NCBI GenBank assembly: GCA_014656175.1
Contig: BNBX01000008.1
Coordinates: 262,492-326,491, forward strand
DNA length: 64,000 bases
Direction: 5' to 3'
Source: Streptomyces werraensis
GTDB lineage: Bacteria > Actinomycetota > Actinomycetes > Streptomycetales > Streptomycetaceae
Shown piece after piece: positions 7,703-14,178 of the stretch (positions within the stretch are counted from its first letter, which is position 1; every line of letters begins with the position of its first letter). Under the pieces are notes generated by a model. It made no database searches. It saw only the letters and a list, made by a program, of their open reading frames with translations, and had not been told where the DNA came from. The translations under genes were made by a program, and so were the position numbers.

Positions 7703-8263
7703 TCAGCCCGCGGCCTCCTTGCGGCGTGCCCGGTAGGCGGCGACATGCAGCCGGTTGCCGCAGGTGCGGCTGTCGCAGTAGCGGCGCGAACGGTTGCGGG
7801 ACAGGTCCACGAAGGCGTGCCGGCAGTCCGGGGCCTCGCAGCGGCGCAGGCGCTCCTGCTCGCCGGCGACCACGAAGAACGCCAGCGCCATCCCGCAGTC
7901 GGCCGCCAGGTGGTCGGCCACGGACGCGCCGGGGGCGAAGTAGTGCACGTGCCAGTCGTAGCCGTCGTGGTCGGTGAGCCGGGGCGTGGTGCCGGCGGCC
8001 GCGATCAGTTCGTTGATCATCATGGCGGCGCTGCGGGCGTCGGGAGCGGCGAACACCGCGGCGAACCGGGCGCGGATCTTGCGCACGGCGGCCAGGTCGA
8101 ACTCGGTGAGCACCCCGACCTCGCTGACCTCGTGGTCCCGTACGAACGCCTCGAGGGCGGCGACGTCCGCCAGTCCGTCCGGAGTCGCGTCGTCCTCCGG
8201 TGCGGTGTTCACCAGATCCACCACGGTGTCCAGCGCGCACCGGGTGTCATGGGTGATCAGCAC
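7703..8263 (-). CDS. CGNR zinc-finger / ABATE-domain protein (putative regulator)
   Basis: A 186-aa protein with an N-terminal ABATE-like domain (about 1-125) and a C-terminal CGNR zinc finger starting near residue 142: CEAPDC, then RYCDSRTCGNRLHVAAYRARRK. Four cysteines are placed to bind zinc, and the basic helix after CGNR is expected to bind DNA. Family knowledge: CGNR proteins are treated as putative transcription factors that sense small ligands through ABATE. The start is GTG 8263, with CAGGGAGCG upstream; extending to 8356 would add 31 Pro/Arg-rich residues with no ribosome site. Confidence 0.85.
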   Translation of the reverse strand: MLITHDTRCALDTVVDLVNTAPEDDATPDGLADVAALEAFVRDHEVSEVGVLTEFDLAAVRKIRARFAAVFAAPDARSAAMMINELIAAAGTTPRLTDHDGYDWHVHYFAPGASVADHLAADCGMALAFFVVAGEQERLRRCEAPDCRHAFVDLSRNRSRRYCDSRTCGNRLHVAAYRARRKEAAG

Positions 8264-8454
8264 GATTCGCTCCCTGGCCTGGGGGTCGGGCGGGCGCCCG
8301 CCGATGCTGGCCGATGGTAGTGGCTCCACCCCACCCCGCACCTCCCCGCTCCGCACACGGCTTCGATTCCAACGCAGAACCCCCGTGAACGGTTCCCGCC
8401 CGCGACGCCCTTGCCAGGGAGGACTGCGGGCGCCTTGGACGTACTTTCAAGGAA

Positions 8455-8511
8455 GCGCCCCCAAAGGGGCGCGGGGAACTGCGCGCGCAGCCCCTGACGG
8501 CGCGCAGGGCC
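8455..8511. repeat. dispersed intergenic hairpin repeat, copy A
   Basis: It starts with the hairpin GCGCCCC/GGGGCGC and then carries the shared core GGGGCGCGGGGAACTGCGCG and CAGCCCCTGACGG. The same layout occurs at 30221-30272 and, diverged, at 63916-63970. This copy is not directly behind a stop codon. Confidence 0.75.
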
Positions 8512-8644
8512 GACGAATACCGGCCCCGCCCCTAGGTGCGCCCGCAGCCACGCCGACGCGCCCGCGCCCCGCACAGCACACCGGCGTCGACCCACGGCAA
8601 GAAACCCGCGGCGTCGACGCCGATGCATCCTGTTGTTCAGGCCC

Positions 8645-8670
8645 GCGCCGTCACCCCGAGTCGACGGCGC
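8645..8670 (-). terminator. possible terminator after ssgB
   Basis: An 8-bp stem GCGCCGTC/GACGGCGC with a 10-base loop, 23-48 bases beyond the ssgB stop in its direction of transcription. There is no U-tract, so this is tentative. Confidence 0.4.
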
Positions 8671-8692
8671 CGGGCGGCTTCGAGGCGGCGCG

Positions 8693-9106
8693 CTAGCTTT
8701 CCGCCAGGATGTGCGAGAGCTCCTGATCGAGATCGAAGTGCCGGTGCTCCGTGCCGGGCGGCACGGCGGCGTCGGTGCGCTTCAGGAAGGACTCCAGAGC
8801 CCGTGCCGGGGCCTCGAGCAGGGCTTCCCCCTCCGGAGAGCTCAGGGCGATGCACACGACGCCCTGACCATGACTGCGCGACGGCCAGACGCGGACGTCG
8901 CCGGTGCCCGTGGGGCGGTGAAGTCCCTCGGCGAGGAGGTCGCGGGCGAACACCCACTCGACGGTTTCCTCGGCTCCGGTGTGGAAGGTGGCGTGCACGG
9001 CGTAGGGGTCGGCCGTGTCGTACCGCAGGCCTGCGGGGACAGGCAGGGAGGACTCGCTCGACACAACGAGGCGCAGGTGCAGCTCGCAGCTGACCGTGGT
9101 GTTCAT
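8693..9106 (-). CDS. ssgB: sporulation septation protein SsgB
   Basis: A 137-aa SsgA-like protein beginning MNTTVSCELHLRLVVSSE, which I recognise as SsgB, the archetype of the SALP family found in sporulating actinomycetes. Family knowledge: SsgB is placed at future septum sites in aerial hyphae with the help of SsgA, and it recruits FtsZ to start the ladder of sporulation septa; mutants make aerial hyphae but no spores. The protein is soluble with no membrane segment. The start is ATG 9106; a frame extending to 9172 adds residues unlike the family. The upstream gap (9107-9297) is shared with a divergent gene and contains the palindrome TTACGTAA near 9214. In S. coelicolor ssgB is reported to depend on a stress-type sigma factor (SigH); I could not place that promoter with confidence. 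Confidence 0.96.
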   Translation of the reverse strand: MNTTVSCELHLRLVVSSESSLPVPAGLRYDTADPYAVHATFHTGAEETVEWVFARDLLAEGLHRPTGTGDVRVWPSRSHGQGVVCIALSSPEGEALLEAPARALESFLKRTDAAVPPGTEHRHFDLDQELSHILAES

Positions 9107-9297
9107 AAGCGCCAGGGCCTTTCGCTCAGTGTGCGCTCGGGGATTCGCACGTCGGCGAAATCGACATGCCACCTACGGTGCCGTTGTAAACCCCTCTGAG
9201 TGTTTTGCGTGGGATTACGTAACTCTTCCGGCCGAGAGATCGTTCGTGTCCTGCGTCCATTCCGGTGATGTGTTCGGCTCGGGTAGTGTTGGGCTGC

Positions 9298-9756
9298 ATG
9301 AACACGGGGAGTAACGAGTCCGGCGAGGTCGTGGCCGCGGCCCACGGGGTGACGGTGGACGGAAGCGAGCGTCGGGACGAGAGGGGACTCGGGTCGAGGG
9401 CGCCCGAGTTCGTGAAGGCGCGGCGGGCGCTGCATCTGAGCTGGCAGGTGGGGGTCTTCGTCGTCGGTCTGGCCGTGGTGGTGGCCGGCGTGATCATGCT
9501 GCCGCTGCCTGGCCCTGGATGGGTCGTGATCTTCGGCGGCATGGCGATCTGGGCGACCGAGTTCGTGTGGGCCCAGCTGGTGCTGCGCTGGACCAAGCGC
9601 AAGGTCACCGAGGCGGCCCAGCGGGCGCTGGACCCGCGGGTGCGTCGCCGCAACATCATCCTGACGTCGGTCGGCCTGGTGATCGTGGCCGCGCTGGCCG
9701 GCTTCTACCTGTGGAAGTTCGGTCTGCAGATGCCCTGGAAGATCAAGGACCAGTGA
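9298..9756 (+). CDS. PGPGW-type transmembrane protein (TIGR02611-like)
   Basis: A 152-aa membrane protein. After a polar N-terminus (about 1-42) come a first hydrophobic segment (VGVFVVGLAVVVAGVIMLPL, about 46-65), the signature LPGPGWVVIFGGMAIWATEF (about 66-85), and a final segment near 125-143. The PGPGW motif defines a family of small actinobacterial membrane proteins of unknown function. The start is ATG 9298, preceded by TAGTGT at 9284-9289 and no ribosome site, so the mRNA may be leaderless. It diverges from ssgB. Confidence 0.85.
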   Translation: MNTGSNESGEVVAAAHGVTVDGSERRDERGLGSRAPEFVKARRALHLSWQVGVFVVGLAVVVAGVIMLPLPGPGWVVIFGGMAIWATEFVWAQLVLRWTKRKVTEAAQRALDPRVRRRNIILTSVGLVIVAALAGFYLWKFGLQMPWKIKDQ

Positions 9757-9870
9757 CACGGGCCGGGGGCCGGTCCGTCCGGCCCCCCGGCGACACGGTG
9801 AGTCACGTCCGGTCGGTGGCACAGTGGTCACGGGCACCCCCTGACATGGGGTAATGTTCTTCCTGCGCCC

Positions 9871-9942
9871 GGGCGATTAGCTCAGTGGGAGAGCGCTTCG
9901 TTCACACCGAAGAGGTCACTGGTTCGAACCCAGTATCGCCCA
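9871..9942 (+). tRNA. tRNA-Val (anticodon CAC), left copy
   Basis: The cloverleaf has acceptor GGGCGAT/ATCGCCC, anticodon loop TTCACAC (CAC, valine), T-loop TTCGAAC and discriminator A. CCA is not encoded. It is identical over its whole length to the tRNA at 17438-17509. Confidence 0.96.
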
Positions 9943-9950
9943 CCGGGATC

Positions 9951-9987
9951 AAGCGGCCCGGCTCACCAACAGTGAGCCGGGCCGCTT
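9951..9987 (+). terminator. terminator of left tRNA-Val(CAC)
   Basis: A perfect 16-bp stem (9951-9966 with 9972-9987, starting AAGCGGCCCGGCTCAC) around the loop CAACA, nine bases after the tRNA. Confidence 0.85.
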
Positions 9988-10251
9988 CGTCGTTGCCGGG
10001 ACGGCCCGTCGACACCTCCCTCCGCCCCGTTCCGCTTCGCCCGTGCGTCACCCGACCGTGACCTGCCGCGTGCCCCGCAACGGCCGCCGCCGTTCCGTTC
10101 GACCGGTCGGCCGTGAGGCCGGGGACCTGCCGCTTTCCCTCCCGCCCGGCATGATCCCCGGACGCCCCCGCCGCCCGGCGCCCGCGAGGCCTCGCCACCA
10201 ATTCCTGTCCGAATCATTGACGCGCCCGTGGGCCCTCCGTACCTTGTGCCA
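9988..10251. other. intergenic region upstream of the sugar-transport cassette
   Basis: About 260 bases with no supportable gene. A short reverse-strand frame here is G+C shadow without a ribosome site. The cassette promoter should lie near the right end, next to the operator at 10252-10275. Confidence 0.5.
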
Positions 10252-10275
10252 GCAAGCGCTTACTTGAAACGATTC
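10252..10275 (+). promoter_or_regulatory. LacI-family operator candidate before the transporter operon
   Basis: The perfect 8-bp palindrome AAGCGCTT (10254-10261) sits in GCAAGCGCTTAC, close to the CGAAAGCGCTTTCG-type operators of LacI-family sugar regulators. A second imperfect dyad, TGAAACGATTCA, follows at 10265-10276. Both lie within 60 bases of the solute-binding-protein start, so a sugar-responsive repressor is likely. No LacI regulator gene is in this window. Confidence 0.55.
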
Positions 10276-10309
10276 ATGGGGCGGCCGGGACCGTCGCGGG
10301 GAGGCTCGT

Positions 10310-11599
10310 ATGCAGCAGGGCAGGGGTGTGGAGAGGCGGACGGTCCTCAAAGCGGCGGGGGCCTCGCTCGCCGTCACGGGGCTCGGTGCGACGGCGACCG
10401 CCTGCGGTGGCGGAAGCGGTTCCGGCGACGGAACGGTGACGATCCGTTATGCGTGGTGGGGCGCCGAGGACCGGGCGCGGCGCATCAACAAGACGATCGA
10501 TCTCTTCGAGAAGAAGTACCCGAAGATCAGGGTCAAGACCGACTTCCAGCCGTACACGGATTTCTGGAAGAAGTTCAACACGCAGGCCTCCGGCGGAAAT
10601 CCGCCGGACGTCTTCCAGAATGCCATCGGATTCCTCCGCAAATACGATGCGAAGAATGTGCTCCTGGACCTCAAGGAGCAGGTCAAGGCGGGCAACCTGC
10701 GCATGGAGGGATTCCGGGCGGGCCTCGACACGTTCGGCGAGATCGACGGCAAACTCCTCGGCGTGCCCGTGGGGTCCAACTCGATGGCCCTCGTCATCGA
10801 CAAGCCGGTCTACGCCCGCGCCGGTGTCACTCCCGAAACGGGCTGGACCTGGGACGATTTCGACGAGGCGATGGCCCGGGTGCGCGACCGGACGGGCCGC
10901 GCCGGCGACAGCGGCATGTACGGCGTCATGTACCTCTACGACCTGTACCTGCGTCAGAACGGCAAGGCGTTCTTCACCGAGGACGGTCTCGGTTTCACCG
11001 AGGCGGATCTGACCCGGTGGTGGACGAAGGCGGAGAAGGGCGTGCGGTCCGGACTCTTCGCCGACCCCAAGAAGGTCGCCCAGATCAAGCCCAAGTCGGC
11101 GCTCTCCGCCGAACTCGCGGGCTCCGAGTTCACCTGGGACAACTTCACCGTCCGCTACACCTCCGAGGGCAGGAGCGAGTACGGTCTCGCGCCGATTCCC
11201 ACCACCGACGGCAAGCGGACCGGCCAGTACCTCGGCTCGCTGATGCTGAGCGCCTCCAGGCGCACCCAGCACCCGGTGGAGGTCGCCAAGTTCATCGACT
11301 TCATGGTGCACGACCCCGAGGTCGCCAAGATCATGGGCTACGACCGGGGCGTGCCCGCCACCACGGCGCAGTACGAGGCGTACCGGCCCACCGACGCGGT
11401 GAACAAGGCGATCGCCGCCTACGAGGAGTCCCTCGTGCAGGCGGGCGTGCTGGAGCCCATCACCCCGCACCCGAACGGCGCCGACATCTGCGAGGCCGCG
11501 TTCCTGCGCATCGGCGAGGAGCTCGGCCTGGGCAAGCGGTCGGTGCCCGACGCCGTCGAGCAGTTCTTCAACGAGTCGAAGACCGCCCTCAGCAGCTGA
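10310..11599 (+). CDS. ABC transporter solute-binding lipoprotein (CUT1-type sugar)
   Basis: A 429-aa extracellular sugar-binding protein. The N-terminus has twin arginines (RR at 9-10, then TVLKAAG) and a lipobox ending at Cys32 (GATATAC), so export is probably by Tat followed by lipid anchoring. The mature part is a type 1 solute-binding fold with RYAWWGAEDRARR at its start, a common sugar-binder motif, and aromatic-rich loops (WWTKAEKG, YLYDLYLRQ). The start is ATG 10310 with GGGGAGG upstream. It heads a transporter operon with two permeases. No ATPase gene is present; many Streptomyces sugar importers share one ATPase (MsiK). Given the lyase at 14179, rhamnogalacturonan oligosaccharides are the likely ligand. 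Confidence 0.88.
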   Translation: MQQGRGVERRTVLKAAGASLAVTGLGATATACGGGSGSGDGTVTIRYAWWGAEDRARRINKTIDLFEKKYPKIRVKTDFQPYTDFWKKFNTQASGGNPPDVFQNAIGFLRKYDAKNVLLDLKEQVKAGNLRMEGFRAGLDTFGEIDGKLLGVPVGSNSMALVIDKPVYARAGVTPETGWTWDDFDEAMARVRDRTGRAGDSGMYGVMYLYDLYLRQNGKAFFTEDGLGFTEADLTRWWTKAEKGVRSGLFADPKKVAQIKPKSALSAELAGSEFTWDNFTVRYTSEGRSEYGLAPIPTTDGKRTGQYLGSLMLSASRRTQHPVEVAKFIDFMVHDPEVAKIMGYDRGVPATTAQYEAYRPTDAVNKAIAAYEESLVQAGVLEPITPHPNGADICEAAFLRIGEELGLGKRSVPDAVEQFFNESKTALSS

Positions 11600-12600
11600 T
11601 GGGAACCGCCGTGACACACGCCCCCGTGACGGAGGTCCGGGCGAAGGACGCCGAGCCGCGGCACGGTCCGGACACACCCCCGCGCCCTGCCGACCTGAAG
11701 CGGCGGGGGCGCCGGGAGAACCTGGCCGGCTATCTCTTCATGTCCCCGTGGATCGCCGGGTTCCTGCTGCTGACGGCGGGCCCGATGGCCGCCTCGCTCT
11801 ACTTCGCGTTCACCGACTACAACCTGTTCGACGCCCCGCGCTGGATCGGCCTGGACAACTTCTCCGAGATGTTCGGCGACCCGCGCTGGCGCCACTCGGT
11901 GCGGGTCACCCTCTGGTACGTCGTCGTCGGCACGCCCGTCAAACTGCTCGTGGCGCTCGGCGTGGCCCTGCTGCTCGCGCAGAAGCGGCGCGGGCAGGCC
12001 TTCTACCGGGCCGCGTTCTACGCGCCGTCGCTGATCGGCGCGAGCGTGTCGGTCGCCATCGTCTGGAAGGCGATCTTCTCGGACGACGCGATCGTCGACC
12101 GGACGCAGAAGGTGTTCGGCATCGGCGCCGGCGGCTGGACCGGCGACCCGGACCTCATCATCTACAGCCTGGTCGCCCTGACCGTCTGGCAGTTCGGCGC
12201 GCCGATGGTCATCTTCCTGGCCGGGCTGAAGCAGGTGCCGCGGGAGCTGTACGAGGCGGCCGACGTCGACGGGGCCGGCAAGCTGCGGCAGTTCTGGAAC
12301 ATCACCCTGCCGATGATCTCGCCGGTGCTGTTCTTCAACGTCCTGCTGGAGACGATCCACTCGTTCCAGATCTTCAGCTCCGCCTACATCGTCGGCGGCG
12401 GCGCGGGCGGCAACGCCTGCGGTCCGGCGGACGGCTCCATGGTCTACACCTGCTATCTGTACGTCCAGGGCTTCGAGAACAGCCGGATGGGCCTGGCCTC
12501 CGCCATGGCGTGGATGCTGCTGGTCGCGGTCGCCCTGGTCACGGCGGTGCTGTTCCGGTCCCAGAAGCGCTGGGTGCACTACGAGGAGGGCGGCCGATGA
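11599..12600 (+). CDS. sugar ABC transporter permease (MalF/YesP-like)
   Basis: A 333-aa inner-membrane permease with about six membrane segments, beginning at NLAGYLFMSPWIAGFLLL. The cytoplasmic ATPase-contact (EAA) loop is EAADVDGAGKLRQFWNITLP. The start ATG 11599 overlaps the binding-protein stop (ATGA); GTG 11611 is an alternative. It pairs with the next gene to form the channel of a CUT1-type importer. A short cysteine-containing periplasmic loop (GGNACGPADGSMVYTCYLY) lies near residues 272-290. Confidence 0.9.
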   Translation: MGTAVTHAPVTEVRAKDAEPRHGPDTPPRPADLKRRGRRENLAGYLFMSPWIAGFLLLTAGPMAASLYFAFTDYNLFDAPRWIGLDNFSEMFGDPRWRHSVRVTLWYVVVGTPVKLLVALGVALLLAQKRRGQAFYRAAFYAPSLIGASVSVAIVWKAIFSDDAIVDRTQKVFGIGAGGWTGDPDLIIYSLVALTVWQFGAPMVIFLAGLKQVPRELYEAADVDGAGKLRQFWNITLPMISPVLFFNVLLETIHSFQIFSSAYIVGGGAGGNACGPADGSMVYTCYLYVQGFENSRMGLASAMAWMLLVAVALVTAVLFRSQKRWVHYEEGGR

Positions 12601-13487
12601 CCGCACAGGCCACCGACATCACCCGCACCCCGTCGGCGAAGGGCGCGCTGCGGCGCCGGCTGCCCGGCTCGCTCGCCTGGCACCTCGGGGCGCTGACGCT
12701 CCTGGCGGTGATCCTCTACCCGGTGGTGTGGGTGGTCGGCGGGTCGTTCAAGGCGAGCGAGGACATCGTCGGCAGCCTGGACCTCTTCCCGGCCGACCCG
12801 ATCGTGTCCAACTACACCAGCCTCGCCGACGGCATCGCCGACATCCCCGTCTCCACCTTCTTCTTCAACTCGCTGTTCCTCGCGGTGGGTTCGGTGATCG
12901 GCATCCTGATCTCCTGCTCGCTCACCGCCTACGCCTTCGCCAGGATCCGGTTCGCGGGGCGCAATCTGCTCTTCACGCTCATGATCGGCACGCTGCTGCT
13001 GCCGTACCACGTGCTGCTGATCCCGCAGTACGTGCTGTTCCGCAACCTGGACATGATCAACACGTACACCCCGCTGCTGCTGGGGAAGTACCTGGCCACG
13101 GAGGCGTTCTTCGTCTTCCTGATGGTGCAGTTCATGCGGAACCTGCCCCGGGAGCTGGACGAGGCGGCCCGGCTCGACGGCTGCGGGCATCTGCGCATCT
13201 ACTGGTCGATCGTGCTGCCGCTGTGCCGGCCGGCCCTGATCACCAGCGCCATCTTCACCTTCATCAACGCCTGGAACGACTTCATGGGCCCGCTGATCTA
13301 CCTCAACGAGCCCGGCAAGTACACGGTCTCCCTCGGGCTGAAGATGTTCGTCGACCAGGAAGGGCTCGCCAACTACGGCGGCATGATCGCCATGTCGCTG
13401 GTCGCGCTGCTGCCCGTGCTGGCCTTCTTCCTCGCCTTCCAGCGCTATCTCATCGACGGCATGGCGACCTCCGGACTGAAGGGCTGA
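12597..13487 (+). CDS. sugar ABC transporter permease (MalG/YesQ-like)
   Basis: A 296-aa second permease with about six membrane segments. The EAA loop is EAARLDGCGHLRIYWSIVLP and the C-terminal signature is FLAFQRYLIDGMATSGLKG, typical of MalG-type subunits. ATG 12597 overlaps the previous stop codon by 4 bases. With the binding protein and the first permease it completes the importer apart from the ATPase. Confidence 0.92.
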   Translation: MTAQATDITRTPSAKGALRRRLPGSLAWHLGALTLLAVILYPVVWVVGGSFKASEDIVGSLDLFPADPIVSNYTSLADGIADIPVSTFFFNSLFLAVGSVIGILISCSLTAYAFARIRFAGRNLLFTLMIGTLLLPYHVLLIPQYVLFRNLDMINTYTPLLLGKYLATEAFFVFLMVQFMRNLPRELDEAARLDGCGHLRIYWSIVLPLCRPALITSAIFTFINAWNDFMGPLIYLNEPGKYTVSLGLKMFVDQEGLANYGGMIAMSLVALLPVLAFFLAFQRYLIDGMATSGLKG

Positions 13488-13498
13488 GTGAGCTGACG

Positions 13499-14077
13499 AT
13501 GTCCCTGGCACGCACCGATTCGAGGGCCTGGGGAAGGTTCGCGCTCTTCGCCGAGTGCCTGCTGACCGGCGTGTGGATCGCGCTGGCCGCGCTGCCGCTG
13601 GTCACCTACCCCGCCGCGCTGGCGGCGGGCGCCCGGCACCTGCGCCGCCATCTGGCCCACCAGCAGGGCGGATGGCGGGAGTTCACGGCCGACTTCCGGG
13701 CGGCGGTGCGCGGCGGCCGGCTCGTCGGGCTCGCCGGATGGGCGGCCGTCGCCGTGGTGTGGACCGACCTGCGCGCCGTACGGGCCGGGCTGCCGGGCGG
13801 TCCGCTGGTCGGGGCCGTCGGGGTGCTCGCGCTCATCGGGGCGGCGGCCGCGCTGCTGCGGGCGGCGGCGCTGTGGCGGCCCGGCGTGTCCTGGCGGCCG
13901 CTGATGGCGCGGGCCGGGCGGCACACCGTCCGCGACCCCGCCGGATCCTTCCTGCTCATCGGCGGGCTGGCCGTCGTGGTCTGCTCCGCCTGGTTCAGCA
14001 CCCCCCTCGCGGTGCCCGCGCTGGGGGCCGTCACGGCGGCCGCCGTCGCCGTGGAGGAACGTCACAGGCACCGCTGA
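13499..14077 (+). CDS. DUF624 / YesL-like membrane protein
   Basis: A 192-aa membrane protein with about four to five membrane segments. The stretch LPLVTYPAALAAGARHLRRH followed by GGWREFTADFRAAVRGG matches the start of the DUF624 (YesL) family as I know it from Bacillus. YesL-like genes accompany CUT1 sugar importers, and in B. subtilis yesL lies in the rhamnogalacturonan locus with transporter genes. The biochemical role is unknown. It starts 11 bases after the permease stop, so it belongs to the same operon. Confidence 0.75.
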   Translation: MSLARTDSRAWGRFALFAECLLTGVWIALAALPLVTYPAALAAGARHLRRHLAHQQGGWREFTADFRAAVRGGRLVGLAGWAAVAVVWTDLRAVRAGLPGGPLVGAVGVLALIGAAAALLRAAALWRPGVSWRPLMARAGRHTVRDPAGSFLLIGGLAVVVCSAWFSTPLAVPALGAVTAAAVAVEERHRHR

Positions 14078-14178
14078 CGGGCGGTGCCTCCTACGGGGCG
14101 GGCGCTCCGGCACCACATCTCCGTCTGTCATGCCCCTGACATAAGCGCAGCATCCGGCAGCCATGGAAAGGACGGGCC

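Larger units (their letters stand above)
8264..8692. other. 429-bp intergenic region
   Basis: No gene is supported here. The region holds the upstream sequence of the CGNR gene, one copy of the dispersed hairpin repeat (8455-8511) and a stem (8645-8670) that may end the ssgB transcript. Short frames in this stretch have no ribosome sites. Confidence 0.6.

Noticed and set aside
8264..8692. Small genes in the gap between the CGNR gene and ssgB
   Set aside because: Several short frames exist but none has a ribosome site, sensible amino-acid composition or a membrane segment. The gap is better explained by a repeat and regulatory sequence.
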